This document shows, in pieces, positions 54,461 to 63,295 of a stretch of DNA of 64,000 bases. The position numbers and the translations under genes were made by a program. Source of the DNA: Pseudomonas sp. B21-028 (GTDB lineage Bacteria; Pseudomonadota; Gammaproteobacteria; Pseudomonadales; Pseudomonadaceae); contig NZ_CP087184.1 of NCBI RefSeq assembly GCF_024749045.1, positions 4,340,001 through 4,404,000 of the forward strand. The letters run 5' to 3'. Position 1 is the stretch's first letter. Every line of letters begins with the position of its first letter. The notes beneath the pieces were generated by a model. That model was not told the DNA's origin. It made no database searches and saw only the letters and a list, made by a program, of their open reading frames with translations.

Positions 54461-54930
54461 TTGTCCCCCAGTCGCAACACGGTGATGGGATCACCGGCGG
54501 CGAGCAATATTTTCTTGAGGATCTGTTCGAGGGTCTGCAACTCCTCGCGGCTGATGGCGCCGGCCAACTGGTTCATGGCATCGGCGCCGATCACCGGCAG
54601 GCGATCCGCCAGAGCCTGGCCGGCATCGGTCAGCACCAGCAGTACTTGCCGACGGTCATCCACCGACCGCTGGCGAGCGAGAAAACCTTTCTGTTCCAGG
54701 CGATCGAGCATCCGTGTCATCGAGCCACTGTCCAGGGACAGGTAACGGCACAGCTCGGCCGGCGTGTCGATACCGTGCTGGGCCATGATGATCAACACCT
54801 TGAACTGCGCGGCCGTGATGCCAACGGGTTCCATGTGGGTATCGATGATCCGGTCTTTGAGCAGCGCGACACGTCCGAGCAGCAGACCGAGATGGCAATT
54901 GTGAAATTCGTCTGGAGTGAAATGCTTCAT
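54457..54930 (-). CDS. MarR-family repressor of the efflux operon
   Basis: This 157-residue protein has a MarR winged helix at about 40-115 (GITAAQFKVLIIMAQHGIDTPAELCRYLSLDSGSMTRMLDRLEQKGFLARQRSVDDRRQVLLVLTDAG). It is the first gene of the marR-oprM-emrA-emrB unit, as EmrR is in enteric bacteria. Two operator-like palindromes lie 11-63 bp upstream of its start. It is presumably released by phenolic or hydrophobic pump substrates. Confidence 0.93.
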   Translation of the reverse strand: MKHFTPDEFHNCHLGLLLGRVALLKDRIIDTHMEPVGITAAQFKVLIIMAQHGIDTPAELCRYLSLDSGSMTRMLDRLEQKGFLARQRSVDDRRQVLLVLTDAGQALADRLPVIGADAMNQLAGAISREELQTLEQILKKILLAAGDPITVLRLGDK

Positions 54931-54940
54931 CAGGACACCG

Positions 54941-54993
54941 TTTGCTGCCTAGGCAGTGAATGTATGTCGAGATATTACTGCTTAGGCAGCAAA
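54941..54993. promoter_or_regulatory. Paired MarR/EmrR operator sites
   Basis: Site 1, TTTGCTGCCTAGGCAGTGAA (54941-54960), contains the perfect palindrome CTGCCTAGGCAG. Site 2 (54975-54993), read on the minus strand as TTTGCTGCCTAAGCAGTAA, is the same sequence in opposite orientation. The two sites are separated by 14 bp and lie just before the marR start. Confidence 0.75.
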
Positions 54994-55046
54994 TGTCAAA
55001 CAAATCGCTAGCAGGCTACATACCAGCCCGACGAACGCAGCAGATC

Positions 55047-55136
55047 CCTGTGGGAGCGAGTCTGCTCGCGATAGCGGTGTTCCAGTCAGTGATGAGTTGA
55101 TTGACAGGCCGCTATCGCGAGCAGGCTCCACAAGGG
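55047..55136. repeat. REPIN with shortened right arm
   Basis: Left arm CCTGTGGGAGCGAGTCTGCT is full; the right arm reads GAGCAGGCTCCACAAGG and has lost about eight bases (CGCTCC region). It lies between marR and tamB. Confidence 0.85.
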
Positions 55137-55148
55137 ATAGGGGGAGAT

Positions 55149-58100
55149 TTAGAAATCGCGCTTGTAGAAGATATCCAGCGAGCTGGCGACGCCGCTGGCG
55201 GCTTCGAGGTAGACCTTTTTGCTGAGCTTGTAGCGCAGAGCGATGGTGTTGGCCGGTTCGAACACCCCCACGCCATAGCGCAGGCTGAGTTTTTCCGACA
55301 GGTTGCCGCTGGCGACCACACTGGTGGTGTTGCCACTGCCCTGAGTGTCGAGCTGGAAATCCTGGATGCCCAAATCACTGGCCAGGCTGGTGGTCACCCC
55401 CGAACTGCCCATCAAACCCAAGCCCAGCGCCGCCTGAGCGAGCATGTTGTTGTCCTCGCCAGTGGTGCTGAGCGGTCGCCCCAGCACCAGGTAGGACAGC
55501 GCCTGCTCCTGGCTCATGGCCGGTTCCGAGAAGATTTGCGTGACCGGTTGCTCTGCGCTCCCGCTCAAGCGGATGCCGGCGATCACGTCATCGGTCTGGC
55601 GAATCGCCTCGATGTCCAGGTAGGGCTGGTCGATGGGCCCGGCGAACAGCAGCCGCGCCCGACGTACCGTCAGCCGTTGCCCGTAGGCCCGGTAACGGCC
55701 GTCGTTAAGCCAGAGTTCGCCACGGGTGTCCATGTTGTCGCCGATGTGCACCTGGCCCTGGACGTTGGCCGTCAGGCCGAAGCCGGAAAACGCGAGTTTC
55801 TCCTGGCCCACAATCACATCGATGTCCATCGCCATGGCCATCGGAGCCTTGCCCTCTTCGGTCTGGTGGCCGACGATCACCGCATCGTCCGAAACCTTGA
55901 CTGTGGACGGCGGCAATTCGCGGACGGTGATCTCGCCCTTGGGCACCAGCACCTTGCCGGCAATCGACAACCGCTCGCCGTGCAGCGTGATGTTGAGGTC
56001 CGGCGCGACCTCCAGCACCGCATAGGGCTCCACGGTGACCGGCAGTTGCGCGCCCTTGAGCGCCAGGTTCATGCTCAAGGCCTCGCCCCAGCCCATGTTG
56101 CCGCTCAGGCTGCCGTGCCCGCCCTTGCCACTTTTCCAGCTACCGTCGAGGCGTACCGTTTCGCCGGCAATCGTGGCCCGCACCTGCAAGTCTTCGAGAC
56201 TGACCGGCAACTCCGGCCCGGACACCTCTCCCTCGCTGAGCACGAGGCTGCCGTTTACCTGGGGCGCCAGCAAGCCACCGGACAACGTGCCACTACCGTT
56301 CAGGTGACCGGTGAGGGTTTCCACCATCGGCACGAACGGCCGGGCCACCGACAGGTCCAGGCCGGTCAGGCGGAACGAACCGCTGAGGGGTTTGCTGGCG
56401 GGCAATGGGTTGATCTGTGCCTGGACCATCAGTTCGCCGAGCCGGGCGCCGACAAAATTCAGGTTTGTGTCGATGCGCTTGGGGGTCAGGCGGCTGTCCA
56501 GCTTCAGGGTCTGGTAGGGAAAATCCAGCCACTGTTCCTTGTCTCGAATCCGTAGCGTGCCACCACTGGCGTCCACCAGAACCCGCCCGTTCGGCCCGCT
56601 GGCCGGCAGATCCAATTGCAGATCGGCATTGAGCCGGCCCTGCCAGGCAAAGTCCTTGGGCATCCACTGGGCGAGACTTTCAATGGGGAATTGCTTGAGG
56701 TGATAGCGCAGCTTCGGCTCCGGCATCAGGCGCTGGTCCTCGCCACACAGGCTGGCCTGGCCGGAACGCCAGCAGTGGGCGCCGAAATTGAGCGTGCCGT
56801 TGGCCAGGCGTTCCAGTTTCGCCGGGGCTTGCAGGCGCCAGTCCTGGCCCCCGACCTGCAACTCGCCGTTGCTCAGGCGTCCGCGCCAGTTGCCTTGATC
56901 CAGCGCGCCATCGAACCCCAGGGCAGTCTTCAGTTGCGGCCCTTGCAAGCTCAGGTTGAGCTTTTGCTGCCTGATATCCCCCTGGCCGCTGAGCGTCAGC
57001 ACGCCCAATGCCGTGTCGCCGGCGCGGATGTCGCTGGCCTTGAGATCGACTTTGCCTCGTTGCGCGCTGTCGAGGGTGGCGTCCAGGTTCAGGCTTTGCA
57101 GGCGATTGTCCTGGAAGGCAAGCTGAGTGCCTTGCAGGCCGAGCTTGCCTTGGGGAGCGTTAAGGGTCCCGGCCACGTCGATACGGCCGTTGAGCTGGCC
57201 GCGCAGTTGCGGCCAGAGCTGAGCCAGTCGCGCGAGCTTGATGTCGATCTGGCCGGTCAGTTTCTGTTGCAGGGTGCCGCTGCCGTTGATGCGATTGTCC
57301 CCCAGGCGGATGTCCAGCGCGCTGAAGTTCCATTGCTCACCGCTGCCGCTGGCCTTGGCCTGGAACAGCGCCGGCTGGCCGCGCAACTTGCCCTTGAGGT
57401 CCAGGTCCGCGTCGAGGTCGAGGGTGCCATTTTTCAGCGATCCCTTGCTGCGCAGCGGTCCGGCCAGGGTGCCGGGCAGTTCGCCGAGCCAGTAGGCCGG
57501 GTTGATGGCCGACAGGTCCAGCGCCGTATCCCAGGCAATGCCCTCGGCAAATTGCAGGTCCAGGTGCCCTTCGGCCTTGCCTTGCCCCGCCGCGAGCTGG
57601 AGCTGTGGCAAATGGATCTGCGTCAGGTCGCCGCTGAACGGGCTGCCCAGGCTGAAGGCTCCGGCGGGGCCGTCCAACGCGGCCTGGAAATGACCGAGGT
57701 ACCGGCCGTCGGTGTAGGAGACTTCACCGTTGAAGCTGCGCAACGTCACCTGCGGCTCGTCGATCAGCGGATAGAGGCGATGCCAGGGGAAATCCAGCCA
57801 GGCGATTTTCGCATCGGCGCTCAGGCCTTCGCGCCAGTCCAGCTGCCCGGTCACGTTCAGGCTCTGCCGGTCGCCGGCGTTCAGGTCCACACCAGCGATC
57901 TGCGCACCATTGGCGTCCACCTTGCCTTGCAGTGCCAACGCCACCGGCCCCTGCTCGGCGGGCAGCGTGGCCTTGCCAAGCAGTTGATAGCCGTTTTTCA
58001 AGTCGCCTTCACCGGTCAGCTCCAGCTGATTGAGCAGCAGCGTATCCGGCAGATCGGCGCTGGCCTTGAAGCCGTCGGCGGTGATGCGCACCTTGGCGGG

Positions 58101-58823
58101 CAGGTTGTCCGCCAACGGTTGTAGCTCGCCGGTCAGCCGACCTTGCAGGTAGCCGCTGCTGTCGGCGTTGAGGTTGAGGGTTTCGAGCAGGTCGCCGTCG
58201 ACGGTCAGGTCCAGCGTCCACGGCGTGTCGCCCGGGGCCGGCAATGTCAACTGCCCCTGGGCCTTCAGCGGCCAATTGCCTGCGGGCTTCAATAACCCGG
58301 AAAGCTTCAGGCTCAACTCGTCACGCTGCAATTGCACCGAATCGATCTGCAAGCCCGCGGCGGTCCAATGGGCAACCAGTTGCAAGCCCTTGAGCTGCTC
58401 GCTGCCATTGAACAGCAGGCTGCCGATCTGCACTTCGCCCAGCTCGATGGCGACCGGCAAGTCCAGGTCCGGCAACGCGATCGGACCACTGCTCGGCGCG
58501 TCGACAGAAGGTGGCAATTGCACGCTGGCCTTATCGACCTTGAGCTGCTCGATGCACAGGGTCATGCGCGCCAGGCATAACGGCGACCACGCGAAGATCA
58601 GCCCATCGAGCTCCACGCGGCGGCTGTCCTGTTGCCACAAGAGTTGGTCGGCGCTCCACTGTCCGCCCAACCGCCCCTGGAAGTTTTCAACGCTCAACCC
58701 CGGCACCAGGCCCAGCATCCAGCGACTGCCCGGCTGCGTCCCCAGCAGGGTGCCCAATGTCAGCACGACCAACGCCAGCACCCCAGCGAGCGCCAGCAGT
58801 GTTCTCTTCAAACCACGACTCAC
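55149..58823 (-). CDS. tamB: Translocation and assembly module subunit TamB
   Basis: The 1224-residue protein is anchored by an N-terminal helix (TLLALAGVLALVVLTLGTLLG, about 9-29) and spans the periplasm with a long beta-rich groove of repeated strands (LNLNADSSGYLQGRLTG and similar). The C-terminal DUF490/TamB domain contains MDIDVIVGQEKLAFSGFGLTANVQGQVHIGDNM and ends in KRDF, with the terminal aromatic residue. It cooperates with TamA in assembling outer-membrane proteins and in phospholipid traffic. Its start overlaps the tamA stop by 4 bp. Confidence 0.97.
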   Translation of the reverse strand: MSRGLKRTLLALAGVLALVVLTLGTLLGTQPGSRWMLGLVPGLSVENFQGRLGGQWSADQLLWQQDSRRVELDGLIFAWSPLCLARMTLCIEQLKVDKASVQLPPSVDAPSSGPIALPDLDLPVAIELGEVQIGSLLFNGSEQLKGLQLVAHWTAAGLQIDSVQLQRDELSLKLSGLLKPAGNWPLKAQGQLTLPAPGDTPWTLDLTVDGDLLETLNLNADSSGYLQGRLTGELQPLADNLPAKVRITADGFKASADLPDTLLLNQLELTGEGDLKNGYQLLGKATLPAEQGPVALALQGKVDANGAQIAGVDLNAGDRQSLNVTGQLDWREGLSADAKIAWLDFPWHRLYPLIDEPQVTLRSFNGEVSYTDGRYLGHFQAALDGPAGAFSLGSPFSGDLTQIHLPQLQLAAGQGKAEGHLDLQFAEGIAWDTALDLSAINPAYWLGELPGTLAGPLRSKGSLKNGTLDLDADLDLKGKLRGQPALFQAKASGSGEQWNFSALDIRLGDNRINGSGTLQQKLTGQIDIKLARLAQLWPQLRGQLNGRIDVAGTLNAPQGKLGLQGTQLAFQDNRLQSLNLDATLDSAQRGKVDLKASDIRAGDTALGVLTLSGQGDIRQQKLNLSLQGPQLKTALGFDGALDQGNWRGRLSNGELQVGGQDWRLQAPAKLERLANGTLNFGAHCWRSGQASLCGEDQRLMPEPKLRYHLKQFPIESLAQWMPKDFAWQGRLNADLQLDLPASGPNGRVLVDASGGTLRIRDKEQWLDFPYQTLKLDSRLTPKRIDTNLNFVGARLGELMVQAQINPLPASKPLSGSFRLTGLDLSVARPFVPMVETLTGHLNGSGTLSGGLLAPQVNGSLVLSEGEVSGPELPVSLEDLQVRATIAGETVRLDGSWKSGKGGHGSLSGNMGWGEALSMNLALKGAQLPVTVEPYAVLEVAPDLNITLHGERLSIAGKVLVPKGEITVRELPPSTVKVSDDAVIVGHQTEEGKAPMAMAMDIDVIVGQEKLAFSGFGLTANVQGQVHIGDNMDTRGELWLNDGRYRAYGQRLTVRRARLLFAGPIDQPYLDIEAIRQTDDVIAGIRLSGSAEQPVTQIFSEPAMSQEQALSYLVLGRPLSTTGEDNNMLAQAALGLGLMGSSGVTTSLASDLGIQDFQLDTQGSGNTTSVVASGNLSEKLSLRYGVGVFEPANTIALRYKLSKKVYLEAASGVASSLDIFYKRDF

Positions 58824-60547
58824 AGCTCAGGCCCCATGGAAAAATGCAATCGGATGCCGCCTTCCTCGTCCAGCGCATGGGCCAGGTCGAGGCGGATCGG
58901 GCCGACCGGCGACACCCAGCGCACGCCAACACCCACGCCGGTCTTGAGGCTCGGCAATTCAAGGCTGTTGAAGGCGTTCCCCTGATCGACGAAGGTCGCG
59001 ACCCGCCATTTTTCCGCAATCGAATACTGATACTCGAGGCTGCCGGCGACCATATAGCGGCCACCGATGCGATCGCCTTCGTTGTTTTGCGGCGACAGGC
59101 TCTGATAATCGTAGCCGCGCACGCTCTGGTCGCCGCCGGCGAAAAAGCGCAGGGACGGTGGGATGGATTTGTAGCCATTGGTGGCGCTGCCGCCCACCTG
59201 GGCCCGGGCCAGCAGGCGATGCTTGTCGAACACCGTGGTCAAGCCCTTGACCATGGCCGTGCCGTAGACCACGTTGTTGTCCGAGCCCAGGCCTTCCTTG
59301 GCGACCTTGGTGTCGAACTGCAAGCGATAGCCGTTGTGTGGGTCGATGCGGTTGTCGCTGCGCAGGTACGAATAGCTGACGCCCGGCATCAGCAGCGTGC
59401 TCAGGCCCGAATCGTCACCCAGGCGATACTCCTCGCGCTGCCACTTGAGCGATATCACCCGCTGCCAGCCACTGGGCAACTTGCTGTGCCATTCGGGCCC
59501 TACGGTCAGCAGTTTGCTGAGGCTGTCGGTATCGGCCAGCTCTTCATACTGATAACCGCCGGCGTAGCGCAGCTTGTCGGTCAGCGGCGGGTCCAGCGGC
59601 ACGTCGTACCACAGGCCGACGTTCTGCCGTGGGGCCGACACCTCCGTCTCCCAGCCATAGCTGTGGCCCTGGGGATTGACCCAGTGGCGCGTCCAGTTGG
59701 CCTTGGCCCGCGGGCCGACGTCGGTGGAGAACCCAAGGCCCAAGCCCATGGTGCGCGGCTTGCGGGTGTCGAGCTTGACGGCGACCGGGATCACGTTGTC
59801 CGTCGCGGCGGTGGGCGCCGCATCCACGCGCACGCCTTCAAAGTATCCGCTCGACTGCAAAGCCTGGTTCAGTTCGGCGATCAGCTCTGAGTCGTAGGCC
59901 GTACCGGCCTTGAACGGCACCATGCGCTGCAACAGCTCTTCGTCGAAGGGTGTGTCGCCCTCGAAACGCACCGGCCCCAGAGCGTAGCGCGGCCCACTGT
60001 CGTAGATCAGCTCGATATCGGCGATGCCGGCCTGGGGGTCCACCTGCAGTTTCTGGCTGACGAATCGACCGCTGAAAAAGCCATAGCGCGAGGCCTGGTT
60101 CTGGATCGTTCGCTTGGCGTCTTCATAGCGGCCATGGTTGAGCACCGCGCCCGGCTTGAGAGCGGCGTTGTCGGGTACGCGAAAGGCCTTGAGCGAGGCT
60201 GCCGGGCCGTCGATGCGCACGGTGACGTTGCGCAAATGCACGGGCTCGCCGGGATCGATGCTCAGGATCAGGCGCGGCTGCTTGCCGCCCTTGACCTCGC
60301 TGTCGATCCGCGGCTGATAGTAGCCCAGTGCCTGAGCGGCTTTGCGCGCCTGTTCCTCGGCGCCACGACTGAAGCGCAGCAAGGCCTCTTCGTCACGATC
60401 GCCCAGGCCACCGATGTAGCCTTCGACGTTGGCCTTGAGTGCGTCATTGGAGGGTTTGACCCGTACATCCAATTCACTTTGTGCCAGTGCCGCGCAGCTG
60501 AGAGACAGCAGAAGCGCGCCACTGGTTATTCGTCCTGGGAGTTTCAT
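58820..60547 (-). CDS. tamA: Translocation and assembly module subunit TamA (Omp85)
   Basis: The 575-residue protein has a signal peptide to about 22 (ALLLSLSCAALAQS). Three POTRA domains follow (about 25-265), then a 16-strand Omp85 barrel with the conserved GGDQSVRGYDYQSLSPQNNEG loop 6 motif (VRGY) and a C-terminal beta-signal ending MGPEL. It is the outer-membrane partner of TamB. It is first in the two-gene operon. Confidence 0.97.
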   Translation of the reverse strand: MKLPGRITSGALLLSLSCAALAQSELDVRVKPSNDALKANVEGYIGGLGDRDEEALLRFSRGAEEQARKAAQALGYYQPRIDSEVKGGKQPRLILSIDPGEPVHLRNVTVRIDGPAASLKAFRVPDNAALKPGAVLNHGRYEDAKRTIQNQASRYGFFSGRFVSQKLQVDPQAGIADIELIYDSGPRYALGPVRFEGDTPFDEELLQRMVPFKAGTAYDSELIAELNQALQSSGYFEGVRVDAAPTAATDNVIPVAVKLDTRKPRTMGLGLGFSTDVGPRAKANWTRHWVNPQGHSYGWETEVSAPRQNVGLWYDVPLDPPLTDKLRYAGGYQYEELADTDSLSKLLTVGPEWHSKLPSGWQRVISLKWQREEYRLGDDSGLSTLLMPGVSYSYLRSDNRIDPHNGYRLQFDTKVAKEGLGSDNNVVYGTAMVKGLTTVFDKHRLLARAQVGGSATNGYKSIPPSLRFFAGGDQSVRGYDYQSLSPQNNEGDRIGGRYMVAGSLEYQYSIAEKWRVATFVDQGNAFNSLELPSLKTGVGVGVRWVSPVGPIRLDLAHALDEEGGIRLHFSMGPEL

Positions 60548-60623
60548 GGCGCGGATGCTAACACGGGCTTGGGAGCCTGATAGAACCGCACATGTCGCAA
60601 AAGTTCGCAGGCCGGGAGCAGGT

Positions 60624-61274
60624 TCAGGCCGTGGCGCTTTGCAGAACCTGGGGATTGGGGTGAAAGAACACGTGTTCGCGGATCGGTCCTACCGCAATCT
60701 CACCGATTTCCTCATACCCCTGGCGCTTATAGAACTCCAGGTACCGCGGGTTGCCGGTGTCCAGTACCACACCCTCGGAATGCTCATCCACCGCGCACCA
60801 GTTGTGCACCGCCTGGAGCAACTGCTCGCCGAAGTGTTTGCCTTGGAATTGCGGATGCACCCCCAGCAACGGCAATACATGGACCGCATCCGACGGCAGG
60901 CAGCCCGTCACCGCCGCGTGGTATTCCAAGTAGCGCCGGGTGCAGCGAAAACCGGTACTCAACACCATGCGCAGGCGCCAGGCCCAGCTTTCGGTGATAC
61001 CCAGGCGGCGTTGGGGGGGAGCGATCAGGGCGATGCCGATCAGCCGGTCGTTGACCAACAGGCCGATGGCAGGCAACTCCTGGAGAAAATGCTGCTTGAC
61101 CAACTCCCGCACGGTCGCCCTCACCCGCTGCTCATAACCCGGGCGCTCGGACTCTAACAGGTAGCTGAACGTCGGCTCATGGCGATAGGCCTGGTACAGC
61201 AATGAACGGGCTTCGCGGGAATAGCCGCTGTCGAGCATGTGGATATCGGCGATGGCGGTAGCGGTTTCAGGCAT
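60624..61274 (-). CDS. GNAT-family N-acetyltransferase
   Basis: The 216-residue protein has a GNAT fold with acetyl-CoA motif [29 protein letters not shown] (about 133-160). The motif B region [25 protein letters not shown] (about 168-192) follows. The long N-terminal part (about 1-90) fits the acetyltransf family used on small molecules. The substrate is unknown. It is monocistronic, diverging from exonuclease III. Confidence 0.87.
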   Translation of the reverse strand: MPETATAIADIHMLDSGYSREARSLLYQAYRHEPTFSYLLESERPGYEQRVRATVRELVKQHFLQELPAIGLLVNDRLIGIALIAPPQRRLGITESWAWRLRMVLSTGFRCTRRYLEYHAAVTGCLPSDAVHVLPLLGVHPQFQGKHFGEQLLQAVHNWCAVDEHSEGVVLDTGNPRYLEFYKRQGYEEIGEIAVGPIREHVFFHPNPQVLQSATA

Positions 61275-61319
61275 GTTGGGAAATCTCCTGGGCGGGCTTG
61301 GTGAGGCCTGGGCGGGGGC

Positions 61320-61345
61320 TTTGTGGGAGCAAGGCTGCGGCTAAA
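61320..61345. repeat. Single REP half-copy
   Basis: TTTGTGGGAGCAAGGCTGCG matches the start of the GTGGGAGC repeat family, but no inverted partner is found nearby. Confidence 0.55.
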
Positions 61346-61447
61346 GAACCCTCGCCTCAGGACATTAGCAGTGCATTTGTCCTACTGCCACGCTGGCTCC
61401 TCTCCGACATGTCAGCTAGCATCGCAGTTTTGCCAGGACAGCCGACC

Positions 61448-62260
61448 ATGAAGATCGTCTCCTTCAACATCAACGGGCTGCGCGCCCGCCCCCATCAGCT
61501 GGCGGCGCTGATCGAGAAGCATCAGCCGGACGTGATCGGCCTGCAGGAAACCAAGGTCCACGACGAACAATTCCCCCTGGCCGAAGTGCAAGCCCTGGGT
61601 TACCACGTGCATTACCACGGGCAAAAAGGCCATTACGGCGTCGCCCTGCTCTCCCGCCAGGCGCCGCTGAGCCTGTACAAAGGCTTTGAGAGCGACGATG
61701 AAGACGCCCAGCGGCGCTTTATCTGGGGCACGTTCGCCGATGCCAATGGCATGCCGGTCACCATCATGAACGGCTATTTCCCACAAGGTGAAAGCCGCGA
61801 TCATCCGACCAAGTTCCCGGCCAAGGAACGTTTCTACAGCGATTTGCAGCTACTGCTGGAAAGCCGCTTCAGCAACGACCAGCCCGTGGTGGTGATGGGT
61901 GATGTGAACATTTCCCCGGAAGACTGCGACATCGGCATTGGCCCGGACAACATGAAGCGCTGGCTGAAAACCGGAAAATGCAGCTTCCTGCCGGAAGAAC
62001 GCGAATGGATGGCCCGCCTGAAGAACTGGGGCCTGGTAGACAGCTTCCGCCACCTGAACCCGGACGTCACCGACCGCTTCAGCTGGTTCGACTACCGCAG
62101 CCGCGGCTTCGAGGACGAGCCCAAGCGTGGCCTACGCATCGACTTGATCCTGACCTCCCACGGCCTGCTGCCGCGGGTCAAGGATGCCGGCGTGGACTAT
62201 GAACTGCGGGGCATGGAAAAACCGTCGGACCATGCGCCGATCTGGCTGCAATTGAGCTGA
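61448..62260 (+). CDS. xthA: Exodeoxyribonuclease III
   Basis: Start ATG 61448 ([39 protein letters not shown]) gives 270 residues; upstream starts add an unrelated leader. Catalytic EEP-family motifs are QETK (Glu34), [23 protein letters not shown] and SDHAPIWL at the end. It is an AP endonuclease and 3'-5' exonuclease of base excision repair, Mg-dependent and cytoplasmic. It diverges from the GNAT gene. Confidence 0.97.
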   Translation: MKIVSFNINGLRARPHQLAALIEKHQPDVIGLQETKVHDEQFPLAEVQALGYHVHYHGQKGHYGVALLSRQAPLSLYKGFESDDEDAQRRFIWGTFADANGMPVTIMNGYFPQGESRDHPTKFPAKERFYSDLQLLLESRFSNDQPVVVMGDVNISPEDCDIGIGPDNMKRWLKTGKCSFLPEEREWMARLKNWGLVDSFRHLNPDVTDRFSWFDYRSRGFEDEPKRGLRIDLILTSHGLLPRVKDAGVDYELRGMEKPSDHAPIWLQLS

Positions 62261-62280
62261 TCCCAAGACCTGTACTACCC

Positions 62281-62415
62281 CCTGTGGCGAGGGGATTTAT
62301 CCCCGCTGGGGTGCGAAGCAGCCCTAAATCCGGTCACTCGGTGTATCAGGTCCAATTGAGTCGCTGTTGTTAGGGCTGCTGCGCAGCCCAGCGGGGATAA
62401 ATCCCCTCGCCACAA
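62281..62415. repeat. REPIN, GGCGAGGGG family
   Basis: Arms CCTGTGGCGAGGGGATTTAT and ATAAATCCCCTCGCCACAA, with GGGGTGCGAAGCAGCCC / GGGCTGCTGCGCAGCCC stems inside. Confidence 0.92.
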
Positions 62416-62529
62416 AAGCCATGTGTTTACTGGGTTCGTTTCGGTGTAGGCCGCAACTACATCGCCTTGCGCCATTGCCTACAACTACGCCAGAATCCGC
62501 CGGCTTGTGCGCCTTGGGGCCTGGCTTTA

Positions 62530-62745
62530 TCGTTTTCCGGTCGCTGACGAATCAGCGATCGGGTTTGGTAGCCCGGTTTTCCTGGCGCATTGTGCAACCG
62601 GATGCAGGGGACGTTTTTGTCTTCTATTTGATGGTGGTCATGCGTAGGGCGTCCTCGGACGCGCCGGGTGCCAGGTAACCGGTCTACCAACCTTCGTATG
62701 GCCGCCACCCTTCGTTTGGTAGCGAGAGAGTGATGGCTCCAATTT
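62530..62745 (+). promoter_or_regulatory. Structured leader region upstream of the DUF6124 gene
   Basis: Several exact stems are visible: TCGCTGA-CGAA-TCAGCGA (62541-62558); GCGTC-CTCG-GACGC (62649-62662); and CTACCAA (62684-62690), which is complementary both to TTGGTAG at 62565-62571 and to TTGGTAG at 62716-62722, so two alternative pairings exist. No convincing protein lies here. It ends about 20 bp before the DUF6124 gene and may be a cis-acting RNA. Confidence 0.5.
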
Positions 62746-62765
62746 AATTACCTGGAGCTTCAACC

Positions 62766-63098
62766 ATGTTCAAAGTAACCCCGAACCCACCAGACACCGA
62801 CCCCAACGCCTCGGAACTCGACAAAGCCGCCAAGCGCGCCCTCGACTTCTATCTCAAGCCCCATCCCACCGAAGCCAAGACCGATCCAGGCCAACTCTTC
62901 ACCGTGGTCAACGGCGTCGACACCGAGTGCCTGCTCGCCAACCTCAGCGAAACCCTGTCCTCGGCCAATGCCATGGTCAGCGACCTGGCGTTCGAGCTGG
63001 ACGGCTCCCGGCGGCATGTGGCGCTGGGTATCCAGCAATTGATCGAGCTGGGTGGATTGCTGGCGAACCGGGCGCTGGATAACGTCGAACCGCGCTAG
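62766..63098 (+). CDS. DUF6124 family small protein
   Basis: The 110-residue protein begins MFKVTPNPPDTDPNASELDKAAKRALDFYL, contains LFTVVNGVDTECLLANLSETLSSANAMVSDLAFEL and ends GIQQLIELGGLLANRAL. This matches the DUF6124/DUF3077-like small acidic proteins that are numerous in Pseudomonas and have no known function. It is helical, soluble, with no signal. Ribosome site TGGAGCTTCAACC. It follows an unusually structured leader (62530-62745). Confidence 0.82.
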   Translation: MFKVTPNPPDTDPNASELDKAAKRALDFYLKPHPTEAKTDPGQLFTVVNGVDTECLLANLSETLSSANAMVSDLAFELDGSRRHVALGIQQLIELGGLLANRALDNVEPR

Positions 63099-63116
63099 CC
63101 GATTCCACACACTCCT

Positions 63117-63236
63117 TTGTGGCGAGGGGATTTTGTGGGAGCAAGGCTTGCCCGCGATACAGGCGCTCGGTTCCCCGGTCAATCGCGTGAGCTTCATCGC
63201 GGGCAAGCCTTGCTCCCACAGGATTCCTCGCCACAG
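63117..63236. repeat. Nested REPIN: one family inserted in another
   Basis: The outer arms TTGTGGCGAGGGGATT and ATTCCTCGCCACAG (GGCGAGGGG family) enclose a complete GTGGGAGCAAGGC-family doublet at 63134-63221 (arms TGTGGGAGCAAGGCTTGCCC and GGGCAAGCCTTGCTCCCACA). Between the DUF6124 gene and the peptidase. Confidence 0.8.
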
Positions 63237-63295
63237 GGGGTATGCCTTAACCCACAGGGATTGCCCTTTACAGGATTTTGCACTGGGCCTGATGG

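Noticed and set aside
51815..54745. 976-codon open frame on the plus strand
   Set aside because: Antisense shadow of emrA, the outer-membrane channel and marR; no domain and no ribosome site.
62457..62708. 83-codon minus-strand frame in the structured leader
   Set aside because: No ribosome site, arginine-rich shadow composition, and the RNA stems explain the region better.
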